Assembly: GCA_037157565.1 (NCBI GenBank)
Contig: JAZHRO010000063.1
Coordinates: forward strand, 91,760,001-91,824,000
Direction: 5' to 3'
From: Thalassia testudinum
Lineage: Eukaryota > Streptophyta > Magnoliopsida > Alismatales > Hydrocharitaceae
DNA length: 64,000 bases
Shown here: positions 9,631 through 21,041 of the stretch, in pieces
Position numbering within the stretch: the stretch's first letter is position 1
Layout: the number at the start of each line of letters is the position of its first letter
Made by a program: the position numbers and the translations under genes
Notes under the pieces: model-generated
What the model was told of the DNA's origin: nothing
Database searches by the model: none
What the model saw: only the letters and a program-made list of their open reading frames with translations

Positions 9631-10586
9631 TGGTACACTAAAGGGGAGGGGTGAATAGTATCGCTTGATAATTTAAAAATAATAACAGCGAAAACAATTC
9701 AAACCACAAAATAACATGCATAGATGACACCTGTATTTATAGTGGAAACCCTTCCCAGGTAAAAACCACTACCTAAGCCTCCCAACTTAAGATTTTTTTG
9801 ACTAGGCAAGGCTAGTCAATCCACTGTTATACCACTTGAACGAAGGTGGCACAACCTCTTACAACAATCCCTTCTCTTTTCTACCTGAATACAAGCACAA
9901 CAACAATGGGTCTTCCCAACAATATAATCCTATGGAACCAAGGAAAATCAAGCTGAATTTTTCATAGAGGTTTAGATCGGCATGCTTTGGAAAGGATAGA
10001 AGTAGAGGAATAGAAGCACTTGAGAGAAAGCATGAGAACTCTTTTTCTAGAGAGATTTCTTTTTGGAATGTGTGTTGAAAAAGGGCTATGTTGGACCTCT
10101 ATTTATACTAGCGAATCGACCTGAAAAGGAATTAATTCGAATCCAATTGATCGATCAATTAAGGTGGTTTGGTCGATCAAAATGAGTTTTGTTCGATTAA
10201 ACTAGTTATTTGATCGATCAACTTTTGGTCGATTAATTAAGCTTTTTGGTCGATCAATGATGTATTAATCAACTTCCTAAATTAGGCTAGTTTGATCAAT
10301 TAATTAAGTTGCTTGGTCAATCAAAGCATTCGGTTGATCAATTCTTTTATTTGGTCGATCAATTAACCTAAAAACTTAAATTTTGGAGATTTACGTTAAG
10401 CATGAAAATTCATTTGAAGTCATTTGATATTCCTTACAAAATATTCTAGACTCAAGAAAAGTAGAAAGACTCTAAGAAGCAAAATGGCAATCTTCTTACT
10501 TTAATTCATGAATCCATGAGAGAGTCCTGAAAAATTAGTCTAGACAGATAGCATAATTTTGGTGCATCAAAATAGATGTACTTACA
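9631..10586 (-). repeat. Element Z 3' LTR
   Basis: About 956 bp. On the minus strand it starts TGTAAGTACATC (10586) right after the polypurine tract and ends ...TGTACCA (9631). A TATA box (minus TATAAATA) lies at 10107-10100. Between the LTR start and the TATA box, 10140-10375 is filled with about ten imperfect copies of a TTGGTCGATCAATTAA-like unit around the palindrome GATCGATC, a likely promoter repeat array. Confidence 0.8.
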
Positions 10587-10600
10587 TTCTCCCCCTTTTT
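10587..10600 (-). other. Element Z polypurine tract
   Basis: On the minus strand this reads AAAAAGGGGGAGAA, directly before the LTR, and is preceded by the TTGTTGTCGTC common before Sirevirus tracts. It should prime plus-strand DNA synthesis. The 10601-10904 stretch behind it is AT-rich with no supportable gene; a second CTCCCCC run lies near 10717. Confidence 0.85.
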
Positions 10601-10904
10601 GACGACAACAAAATTATAGTTATGTATAAAGAGATAAAAAATTTAAGTGTTATGTATAATATCTCCTTTTTGTTTCAGCAAAAAGCAAACATATAGATGT
10701 CAATTTTATTCGTCTCCCCCTTAAACATGTAATTGAAGTAGGAAATTTTAACATGCAACTCACCTATAGAATTATAAATATGCAGTTGAATTAATAAAAG
10801 ATAATCATGCATATGAAATATATAAAGTAGAATAAACAAGTCCATATAAGATAAGTTCTACATGGTGCAAAACATGCCAATCAAAATTTTCAACTAGCTC
10901 TTTT

Positions 10905-11488
10905 AACCTTGATAATCCTAGGGCATGGCAGATAAGGTTACATCTATCTTTTGTTAGGAGCTTGGTAAAGATATCAGCTAATTGATTCTCAATTTTAACA
11001 GACTCTAAGTTAATTTCTCCTTTTAGGACATAGTCCCTTAAGAAGTGATGCGTAACATCAATGTGTTTTGACCTAGAGTGCTGTACTGGGTTTCTAGATA
11101 TATTAATAGCACTAGTATTGTCACAAAGTATTTTTTATTTTTATAGGATAGGCAAAAATCTTCTTGTGTTTGTTTCATCCACAATAGTTGTAAACAAGCT
11201 AAAGATGCAGCTATATACTTAGCTTCTATTGTGGATAATGAAACCGTATGTTGTTTTCTAGGAAACCAAGAGACTAGCGAATTTTTGAGAAACTGACACG
11301 TTCTACTAATGCTCTTTCAATTAATGAAACTACTTGCATAATCAGCATCACAAAAGGAATAGAGATCCAATGTGGCTGACTTTGGATGGAATAGTCCTAG
11401 ATCTAGTGTGTAGTTTAGGTACTTAAGTATTCCTTTTATTGCATTTAGGTGTGATTCTTTAGGGTTAGCTTGAAAATGAGCGCACAAA
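10905..11488 (-). pseudogene. Element Z RNase H (C-terminal part of pol)
   Basis: Reading the minus strand from 11488: ANPKESHLNAIKGILKYLN, then the Copia RNase H motif DADYA (about 11352-11332). Further on come LWMKQTQEDF, the region matching DN.SAI..., RTKHI-like sequence (TLGQNT-type decay), and LADI/KLGMC-like C-terminal blocks at about 10960-10905. Several stops interrupt it. The domain is cut at 11488 by the CACTA insertion; the missing upstream part lies at 17612. Confidence 0.85.
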
Positions 11489-11624
11489 CACTACTAGAAA
11501 GAGGTGGTTTGCCGTCGGTTTATTACTGTTGGTTGCGCAAGCAACGGTAAAAATACTTTTGTTGTCGCTTAGTAATATAAGCAACGGCGAAGACCACACT
11601 AAAATGTTAGACCTTGTATCCCTC

Positions 11625-12100
11625 GTAGAATCCTCTCCTCCCCCACACTACATGCACTCCTCCCTCCTCGTCTGCAGAACTCCTCCTCATTGCAGAGCTC
11701 CTCATCACCGCCCCTCCTCCTCATCCACACCCCCTCCTTTTCATCCTCCCCGATGCCCTCCTCCTCCTTGTCTTCCTCCTCCTCCTTGCCCCTCTCCTCT
11801 TCCTACTCCTCTTCCTCATCACCCTGTCCTCCTCCTCCTCCTCCCCATCCACAACTCCTATTGCTTCTCCTCCTCCCCTATTGCCCCCTCCTCCTCCCCC
11901 TCCTCATCTCCTCCTCCTCCCCCTCCAATGGTCCCCCTCCTCCTCCACAACCTCCTCATCTCCTCCTGCCTTCCCCCTCCTCCTCCGCCCCATCCTCATC
12001 TCCTCCTCCTCCTCCCTGTCCTCATCTCCTCCTCCTCTCCCTCCTCCTCCCCCTTTCCCTCCTCATCTCCTCCTGCCTTCCCATTCCCCCCTCATCCTCA
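11625..12100. repeat. CCT/TCC-rich low-complexity tract
   Basis: About 475 bases in which the plus strand is nearly all C and T, built from TCC/CTC/CCT runs. It reads open in three frames as Ser/Pro/Leu-rich peptides, which is a property of the composition and not evidence of genes. It lies next to the left subterminal repeats of the CACTA element. Confidence 0.85.
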
Positions 12101-15100
12101 AGGTTTTTTTTAATAATAGGTTTTTTTTAATGCAGCAATTGTAGTAATTAGGTTACATTATATTAGGTAACCTAATATAATTAAAAATTAGGTGTTAATG
12201 TGTTCATGCTTTTCTTTATGCTCATGAGACTTTTCTCTTTTTCATTCCTTATTTAAAATACTGCTTTTTGGCTTTTTTATTTTTTAATGTGTTTATGTTT
12301 TTCGTTTCAAAAAAAAATTGTTTATTTGTGTTTATAGAGTGATATTATTTATTGTGGATGTCTCTACATTTCCTTCTTAAGTTCATCAGTTTGCATGACT
12401 TTTTCTGTTTAATGCATCAAAATGCATTATGCCAAGGAGATAGATGTTCGTGCTTCCTATACTGCCATTTCGGTGGGTATTATCCTAATAATCATTCTCC
12501 ATATGATTTCCTTTCATTCTTGACATTCTATCATGAAGAGACTGATAAGTTTGCTTGATCAAAGAGAATATCCAATCGTAATCTGATAATGTGATAAGAA
12601 ATTATTTGAAATCTGACCATATTCAAGATAGATGTGAAGATATCAGGAAAGACACTACTAATAGTATAGTTGTGGATGCACAAATATCCTATCAAATTTA
12701 TAAGAAGCTATGTCTTATGTCTTATACACCAATTACATGGAAATCAATGTTTTCTGCCCCTAAAGTTTTCCTGTGCTTTGGTTAGTATCTCTTGCCACTT
12801 GGCCTCTTGAAACTCAATATTTCTTAGACATCTAATTTTGCACTTAAAATAGATTATTTAATTTTACAAGTTTGGCTAATACTAAGTGTCCTTAATTGTC
12901 CATTTTGCTGATCAGGTTGCAAGTATTTTGAAGATTTTGGACAAGGAACTTGTAAGTAATGTTGGAAATTATATCCTGAGGTTTGTTTCTTGATTGCAAA
13001 ACTCACTAAATTTGATCTTTCTCATTCTATTCTGTTAACCTGCAATCTTACAGTGAAATTATATTTTTCATTCCAAGTTATTTTCCTATAATGCTCTCTT
13101 TCTCATCACCCAACTTTTTTGAAAAAGGAGTTTCGGTCTTAGTTTCCATCTCTCTTTATTTCAAGAAGTTGGTTTTTTTTGGTAGGATAAATGTGTCCCC
13201 TATAAATACTATAGCAAATAATGCTTGACAATAGAAAGAAAGGGAACAAGAATTGGTAACAATGTTTACTTTTGATGGAACTCTTATTGCATCAAGCCCA
13301 CCACAACAGGTCTTTGATAGCTCATTATTCCGTAAGACATTGGCTTTAGATAAAGTCATGTTGAACCTGTGTATTTGTTCACCCTTTCTCTAATCTTATT
13401 CCTGCTACTCACCTTCGCTCAATCCCCAGTTTCTACTCCTTCAAGATTGGTATTTTCATCTGCCAAAAGTTAAGAGTGCTTTCTCTTGAAACATAAAGAG
13501 TGTCGAATTACGCCTACCATAATCACAACCAAAATAAGTATGGCTACTATCTATTGACATATCTCCCCACAATTTTGTAGATCATATAGTCTCATCAATA
13601 GAAACAAATGGAAAAAAGATAAAAACATAAGCGGGACAAGTAATATAACCTAAAACTTTAGTCAATACCTCTTGATTGTCCATTCTCTTGCTAGTTAGCC
13701 TATTAGGAGTTTAAGGCCTTGCTAGGAGTTTAAGGCTTGTAAAGTAGGTAAGAGGGAGGGAGGGGAGTCATAACTTAGATTGACTTATTGTAATGCTTTG
13801 AGAAGAGATAAAATAGTTTAGAGCTAAAGGTTAAAAGGTGGCTTCTTTCCATGGCTACCCCATCGAATGGTTGTTGGATTCTATTTAAGTTATTTTCCAC
13901 ATCTTAAGCATGGCCTTTTGTTTCAAACTACATTCAGGAGAAAGAGATGGAAATTGAAGCACTATAGGCCATTATAATGGATGACTTCAAAGGTTTATTC
14001 TCAATGGTGATAATGGCTTGATGGCTTGTTTGTTATATTTAATTTTCATCATTGTTAATGTCTGAAGACATGCTGATAGACATGCTTGTTACTAGAAATT
14101 CAATGTTTTCAAATTTTGTTCTCTTTAGGTTCATGTTATGCACCTCATATATGCCAAAATTTCATATTTGTTCTCCTCTTTGGATGTTTTATATTTATTG
14201 TTGTGAGTGGGACGATGAGATGCTAACCAGATAGGTGGTATTCTATCTTTGACAATGATGGGAAAGTTGTTTCTTTTCAAAACTGATAACCTTAGGGTTA
14301 CGCAACTCAATATATTCTTTCTTGTGCTCATTGCCTTTTCTTTCTCTTCCTATTTAATATGTGATAAATGAGTCTTCAAGTCTTTTTCCACATACTCAGT
14401 GTAGGATCATATCAATTTTCTTTTGTTCCTAGCTTTTTCATTTGTTTGGAGCTAGAAGTCTCTGGAAACAAAAAACTTTCTTCTACTTCCATTGAATTAA
14501 TATTTGTATAAGATTTTATTCAAACTAGAAGTGTCTGGAAATAATAAAATTTGTTGGTTATTATAGTTTAGGACATTGGTTTACTTAATTGGTCATGGAT
14601 TCCAAATAAAAAGGAGTCCAAACAAGTATGTAATTGTTGAATATTAGGGCATTCAGATTCAACTTTGGTTGCTCTTATTATTTTTAGTTTCTTCTGTCAT
14701 TATCTTCTTAAGGGACGGGCCGACGACAAAGTAGGAGCCATTTGAGTCCCTCCCATGGTTAAAAATACAAGTTAACCATGATTTGTAGGTTTGTAGGATG
14801 GGCCAATGACAAACTTACACTATGATTTACAGGTTTGTGGAGAAATGCAACTTTCCCTAAGATGGTTCATCTCCCAAATCCTTGAGATTCATTAGAAGGT
14901 ATGAGTTGCTTTGACTGCTTGATACAATCTTTCTCAGTTAGAGGTATTAGCGGGTGAGCATAGAAACAATTGAAATGTGGGAATCCCTATAATGATTTTC
15001 TCCATTTCTAAAAGCTAATCCATCTTTAATTATCAACTGATAACCCAAGGGAATTAGCATTTGGAACATGTTAGAAAGTTTTCATATACATGGATGTCAC

Positions 15101-17039
15101 TCAAATTCACACCTAAGCTATCATTTTCATTAATGCAATTTATACTTGCATTCATGCATCTTTTTTTATTTCCTCTAAAGATGGCGTGAAATCTTGTGAT
15201 CATATTGTAATTTTCATGCCTAGTTAGATGATCCTGCAATACATTTACAAAAAATTCTAGCAATTTTAGATGGACTGCCTAGTTAGATGTATACTATGTG
15301 TGCTTTATGTTTGCAGGGTGTGCCTGCTTGTTTTGTATTCATGTTTTAGCTTCTTGTGTTTGGAATGTGGGGTGTACCCACGTATGAATGCATTGATCTT
15401 CATTTCAGGTACAGGATTTTGGGAAATATTGGAAAAATAGGGGAAACTCTATCGAATTTTCAACAGGTTTCAGCCCCTTAGTTTTATGTGTGCTTCTAAG
15501 TAGATAGAAATACCCCTTCATTTTTTTGCATGCAAAAGGTCTCCTACGACCCTCAAAGGCATTAGAAGTTGACGAGAAGCCCACTAAAGATCACAATGAC
15601 ATTGGTGGACATGAAAAGAAGGTAAAAATTCCCCATCTTGTGCTCCATAATTGAAAGAACAGCATAGTCTCTTTTAGCATTTTGTCCTTAAATTTCTCAC
15701 ACATTCTTATAAGTATAGAAAATATTCGATGAATGCCTATGCATACATCAATATGCTAAGGGTCAAACATGAAATTCTTACACAAAACACAACAAGCTGA
15801 AACTACACCTAATTAAAATCTTATTATAGAGGCTACACCTAATTAAAATCATAATCAAAAGATGACCTTTTGGTGTGTTTCCAGTCAAATTGATCATATA
15901 CAAGTTGAAACTACATCAGTTTAGATTACTCAACCACCCCTAAAAATAAGAGAGGAAAAACAGAAGAGATTTATCCCAAAGAAAGAAAGAAAACCAGGTA
16001 TCATATCAACTTCCAGCCAAATCCTCAACAAGAATTTTAACCTATATAGTATGCATTAAACTTTTCCTTTTTATGATCTACATATTTATGAATCAACTAC
16101 ATATTAATTCTCAAGTGATCAACTACATATTTGTGAATTAGATGCTCCCATATAGAGCAATTACCTTTGTAGGGAGAAAGTTTAATGTTGTTTTTAACTA
16201 AAAAAGCTAAATTTCTAGAAAATAGTACAAGATAACAAAGCACTTGCACCCTATTGGTTCACAGGAAAGCCCATAAAGGTAGATTACCAACATTGACAGT
16301 AATGGGAACCAAAAGGACAGGATGTAGAGTGAGAGGGTGCTTGTTAACAACCTCGCACTTGTGTTGTACTCGTTTGGTTTCTAGTTCCATTCGTTTGATC
16401 GGAAATAATGGTATGGATTTTTTAAAACAATTGTAACTTGTTGAATCCATGTAAGAGTTAATGTTGATAAACATTTGGGAAGATCTCCCTTCAGTATTCT
16501 ACAAGTCAGCTTATAGAAGTTATTTTTCCCTAGATGTTTTGCCATCTAATAGCAAGAATTAGCTTGTGGGTTGTTAAATTGATTACTAATGACTGTCTAA
16601 TAACATAGCATAATACTCTTTCCTTTCATTGGCATCATCTTCTTCATCTTCACCTGTTCCTATCCTAGCTAGCTGCAATCTATCAGCACTAGAATCAGCA
16701 TCTCTTCTTATAACTTAAGAAACTCTTCTAGGGCTAAATACCCCATAATTTGCACGACCGTTAGGATCATTTTCTTGTATCATTTTTGGTGTATGTTAGG
16801 CTTTTTATTGTGTGAAGTCTATAAGGAACCAACCTGTTGTAGTCAATTACAATGTTTGATTACCCTTTAAACATTTAATTATATACTGTACTTTTAAGAT
16901 CCACCATGTAGTTAAGGTTTGTTAGTTCTTTTGGGCTCCTTGCTTTCATATGTAATTCCTTTATGTATAGAATTTTTAGAAAGTCATATTTTTTTTAAGA
17001 TTGTATAAGGATCCTAATTTTAAGAATTAAAAAAAATAC
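12101..17039. other. CACTA interior, AT-rich, with exon-like pieces
   Basis: Nearly 5 kb without a convincing full gene. Three short segments are framed by plausible splice sites. 12916-12951 lies between CTGATCAG and GTAAGTAA and could encode VASILKILDKEL. 15408-15465 and 15540-15621 lie between CAG and GT. The last two join in one frame (codon G|GT) to give a mixed charged peptide ending PTKDHNDIGGHEKK. A further possible piece is at 13262-13312. None matches a protein I know. They may be fragments of captured host genes, which is common in CACTA elements, or chance. Confidence 0.35.
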
Positions 17040-17611
17040 CTTTACCTTTGTCATCGGCTCTTGCAATAACCGATGGTAGTAGAAGGTAATTTTTTTAACA
17101 AAGGTGACTATTTGCCATTGGTTTTTACAGGAACAATAGTAAAAATATTTTTCCCATCAATTTCTTGAAAATGAAAGGTTTTTGCTGTTGCTTATTATAG
17201 AAAGCGACGGCAAAAAATGGTAAGTTCTTTTGCGAATGAAAGGTTTTTTCCATCGCTTATTACAGTAAGCGACGGCAAAAATATTTTTGCTGTCGCTTGT
17301 ACAAGTGATGACGTTTTCTTTTAAACGACGACAGAACTCATAAAATGATGTGTTAACATGGGAAAAAGTAACGTAACAACGCTATCACTTTTTTTGATAA
17401 GCGACGAGAAATCTAATTACCATCGGTTACCAATCGACAGCAAAAGATCCAATTCGTTCGCTGGACGAACGATATTTCGATGTCGAATGTTCCTTATAAT
17501 TGACGGGAAAAAGAAACAATGACACTACTTATGCTGTCGCTTTTTGGCATCGGTTAAAAGGGATTTGCTGTCGATTTTCAATCGACGACAAAAGTGGAAC
17601 TTGTTGTAGTG

Positions 17612-17910
17612 AAACATATGCTAAATAGAATATCAAGTCTACTAGATGTTAAATATAGTAGAGAACCTAACATGCTTCTGTATAATTTTTTATCTACAGA
17701 TGTACCTGTCTCATTACTTTTGAGTTGAGTGGAAGCTGCCATAGGTGTTTCCTTCCCTTTCACCTTGTCCATGGAGAATTCTTCAAAATCTCTATGGTGT
17801 ACCTTGTTTGGGATATGAATATCCTAGAGGATAGTCGGTCAATCTGAAGACCAAGAAAGAATTGAAGTTCTCCCATCATGCTCATTTCGAACTGATCCTA
17901 CATAACCTTG
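17612..17910 (-). pseudogene. Element Z reverse transcriptase, second part
   Basis: Minus strand: FEMSMMGELQFFLGLQ, then RIFISQTRYTIEIL, a frameshift near 17770, then ETPMAASTQL, KKLYRSMLGSLLYLTSSR and DILFSIC. These are the standard Copia RT end and RT/RNase H link. It is flanked on the right by X (TSD CCTTG 17906-17910) and on the left by the CACTA element. A TAG sits where a Gln codon is usual, just before FEMSMM. Confidence 0.9.
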
Positions 17911-18082
17911 TGACGTGTATACATCTAATTGGCCTAATTTGCCTATTTATGCATGTTCCTAGGGTCATAAAAGTATCATGCATTATAAATATTATATAAC
18001 ATGTATCATTATGCATTTAGATTAATTTGTACAAATTATATATTAATTCACCTCTTTTTGTCGCCAGGGGACAGGGCAACAT

Positions 18083-19747
18083 TGTTGAAGGCAGAAAACT
18101 ACGCATTCGCAATTGGATTTGAAAACTCGTCGTTGTAGTTCGAGTCGTGAAGAAATCCGTTCAACAAATAAAATTTATACTGAAAAATCTGTAAAGAAAT
18201 TCTAGTCGAACATAGGGAGGCTACGTCGATCTCAAATCCGCAGTTATATTTTTTTTATATTTTTGTTTAAAGGGTGAAATAATCACAATGGAAGAAATAT
18301 AAACAATAAGAGGGAGAGAGAAGGAAACACTAGAAAGCGAGAAATTGAATAATGTTTTTACAATTAAGAAAGCAAGAAATGATTACACTAGAAAGAGAAA
18401 AATTGTTACAAGTAGAAAGTAGGAAATTCTACTCTAGAAAGTGGAAAAAGAAGGGAGAGAGAAGTCATCCTCCTCAATGATTGCTTAGAAGATGAGCCAG
18501 ACGGGACAATGCCTGGAAGACTGGGAATAGAGCGGGAAAAAGGAGGACGAGGCAGGAGGAATGGGAATGAGGCAGCACATCGTCGTTGTCGCGGGATCCG
18601 CTTCCAAAATGAGGGCAAAAACTTAGTTTTAGCTCTTGAGGAGTATCCCGAGTGTGGGACAAGCTTCTCTTAAGCTTTAGAGAGGGAGAGAGGAGAAGGA
18701 AGGGATGAGAAATTCGTAGGGTAGGGGTCTCCTTTTATAGTTTCAAGGAGTGGGGGCATTGTGGTCATTATAACATCAAAAACATTAATTCAGGACCTTT
18801 AGTAACAGATTTATCCATCACTAAAGGCCTGAACATGGCTAACGTGTGCACGCCACGTGCCCCCGCTCACCTTCAGCACCTCAAATGCTTGCGCACATTC
18901 GCACACGCTCAGTCGTCCGATCTCAAAATCGGACGGTTTAAAGTGCACCCTGCCAATGCCGCATGCTTGCGTGTGATCGGCTGTGCACGTTATGTGTCTG
19001 ATCACATGTGGACTCTATTGGCTAATTCGCGCCACTTGATGGCAATCGCACAACTGCGATAATTCTCCTGCATGATGTAGATGCGGGATCGAACGCGAGT
19101 CGCGTGCTCGCACAACGTGCTCAACTGCTGTGCTGTGATGGCGTCTTTGTTGCGCGGATGAATATGTTCGTGCGTGCGTGCGGCCATTGGATAAGCATCC
19201 AATGGTGTGGATTTGTCGAGCCGTTGAAGCAGACAAGTGGAGGCGGGTCCTTAGGGCCGGTTGGGAGGCTGAGATGGCGCCATGTGGTGCCATCTTGGTC
19301 ATCCATCTTCTAGGTGTTCTAGACAGTGCCACGGGTGTCGGATTGGACCGATTCTCGCACTGTTAGGTTACGATCGTCAATCCGAACCCATCCGTGTGGT
19401 TGGATTTTTTGTCTGAGGTGCGGATTAACACCATCTTGGCCCTTGATCTTTAGGGTTCCTCGATCTCTATCTGGTGCTACGGATGTCCAATCAGGGCGAT
19501 CTTGGAGTCGTTGAACTCCAATCGTCGCCCTGATCAGATCCGTATAGTTGGATCTTCGATCCGAGGCCACGATTAACAAGTTGCCTTGTCCATTACCATA
19601 AAGGGAGATAATTACTATACAATTTATACAACTTAACCTAAATGCATGATTATGCATGTTATGCAATATTTACGATGCACGATGCAAAAATGGTACTAGG
19701 AACATGCATTAATGGACATTTTAGGTTAATCAGATGTATGCACATCA
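18083..19747 (-). mobile_element. Solo LTR of the X family, inserted in X's own 5' LTR
   Basis: 1665 bp flanked by AACAT (18078-18082 and 19748-19752). On the minus strand it starts TGATGTGCATACATC and ends ...CTTCAACA. It has no internal region. It is homologous to X's LTR but in opposite direction, so 18400-19575 and 19753-20940 form a long imperfect inverted repeat. A minus-strand TATA box (TATAAAAGG) is at 18739-18731 and the tRNA-like module at 19140-19084. Presumed origin: LTR-LTR recombination of a full element that had inserted here. Confidence 0.9.
19084..19140 (-). other. tRNA-like A-box/B-box module in solo LTR
   Basis: Minus strand: CACAGCACAGCAGTTGA (A-box-like, 19138-19123), then GCGTTCGATCCC (B-box, 19096-19085). 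This copy's B box is the closest of the four to the Pol III consensus GGTTCGANNCC. Confidence 0.55.
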
Positions 19748-20282
19748 AACATCATTTTGGGGCCTCAGAATGAAGATCTAGCCATATAGATCTAATCAGA
19801 ATGACGATTGGAGTCCAACGCCTCCGAGATCGCCCTGATCAAACCTCCATAGCATTAGATGCAGACCGAGTAAGATCAAAGGTTAAGGGGCAGAGTGGTG
19901 AAAATCCAAACCTCAGATGAAGAATCCAACCACACGGATGAATTTAGATCAACTATCCTAGCCTAAAAATGTGAAAATCGATCCAATCCGACATCTATGG
20001 CACCATTTACAAGCCAAAGAATTTTGACGGCCAGGATGGTGCCATGTGGTGCCATCCCAGCCATCCAAAGGGCCCAATAACCCCGACCATTCTCAAAGTG
20101 TAGATCAAAATCCAATCTTAATCGTTGGATCTTGATCCAATAGCTAAGAAACGTCCACGTCACCTCTACTGTGCACTCCACATCTATAAAGGAAAAGATC
20201 CACGTAATCTCAACTCTTGGATCTACATCCAACGGCGAGAGTGTGTGGGCCTTGAGTTCAAATATTGACAGAAAAGCATGCA

Positions 20283-20338
20283 TAGCACAGTGGATAAGGT
20301 GCTCCACCAGTGGAGGTCGTGCGATCGAGCCTCCTCTC
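20283..20338 (+). other. tRNA-like A-box/B-box module in X 5' LTR
   Basis: TAGCACAGTGG at 20283-20293 fits the A-box pattern TRGCNNAGYNGG loosely, and GCGATCGAGCC at 20321-20331 fits the B box with one or two changes. It is about 470 bp upstream of the LTR's TATA box, on the same strand. Confidence 0.5.
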
Positions 20339-21041
20339 TGTGCATCCTCGTGGGCAAGAACTAAATTCGATCATTCGATCTGATGCCAACATCTCAGATC
20401 AACGCATTGGATGGACGCGTGATTACGCTCCTGATATCACGCAAGATCACACATGCGGGAGGCATGATTTGTAAAGACATGAAAGCATGCATTCTCAGCC
20501 CTCAGATCACGATCCAACGGCTTGGAGAGTCACTATGTCGCCCTTCAACGGATGAAGACCAAGCTGCGGAGGCATGATCTCTACCCTCCGATCTTGATCG
20601 AACAATTGGGATTGATCCATGCGCGCAATACATGAAGGTTAAAAGGCATTGACGTGGCCTCTTATGCTGTGTCAGATCGGCGATGAGTGGCCAAGATTGC
20701 ACATGCTTCTACTGCGGAATGCGGCTTCAGCAACGCATATATCCATCACTAAAGGCCTATATGAAATTTTAAAGATGAAGTACCTCTTTTACCTCCATAT
20801 CCTCAACTATAAAAGGGACCCCATAGCCATGTCGTCAAGCATCTATTCTCTTCTTCCTTTCACCTCCTCCAAATCTCTAAGAGCTAGTCCCAAGCCTGGG
20901 ATGCTCCTCTAGAGTAAAATAAATATTTTTTCCATCTTCTCACCCCTGTTCATGGAGCACCCGTGGTTGTCCTCTCGCCACCATTTAGGAGTTAGATCCT
21001 GTGCTGGCAATGTCTCGCGTCTCAACCCCGTCTTTCAACCT

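Larger units (their letters stand above)
11489..17611. mobile_element. CACTA (En/Spm-type) DNA transposon, non-autonomous
   Basis: 6123 bp, with ends CACTACTAGAAA (left) and, on the other strand, CACTACAACAAG (right), giving 9 of 12 matching positions. A 3-bp target duplication AAA flanks it (11486-11488 and 17612-17614). Subterminal arrays of a TTTTTGCCGTCGCTT/AAGCGACGGCAAAAA-like unit lie at 11505-11600 and, more densely, 17040-17600; such arrays are the known transposase-binding pattern of this superfamily. I find no transposase ORF, so the copy is non-autonomous or gutted. Inside are a pyrimidine-only-like tract (11625-12100) and long AT-rich sequence with some exon-like pieces. It interrupts the Copia RNase H exactly, without disturbing the frame on either side. 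Confidence 0.92.

Noticed and set aside
11529..12144. Three overlapping Ser/Pro/Leu-rich ORFs in the CACTA element
   Set aside because: All three frames are open only because the strand is almost pure C/T; no start context, motif or homology.
14052..16474. Short ORFs in the CACTA interior as genes
   Set aside because: 60-70 codons, no motifs, in AT-rich DNA where such lengths are expected by chance.
18083..20940. Foldback or MITE-type DNA transposon explaining the inverted repeat
   Set aside because: The 5-bp AACAT duplication flanks only one arm, which has LTR-type ends; the other arm is X's own LTR.
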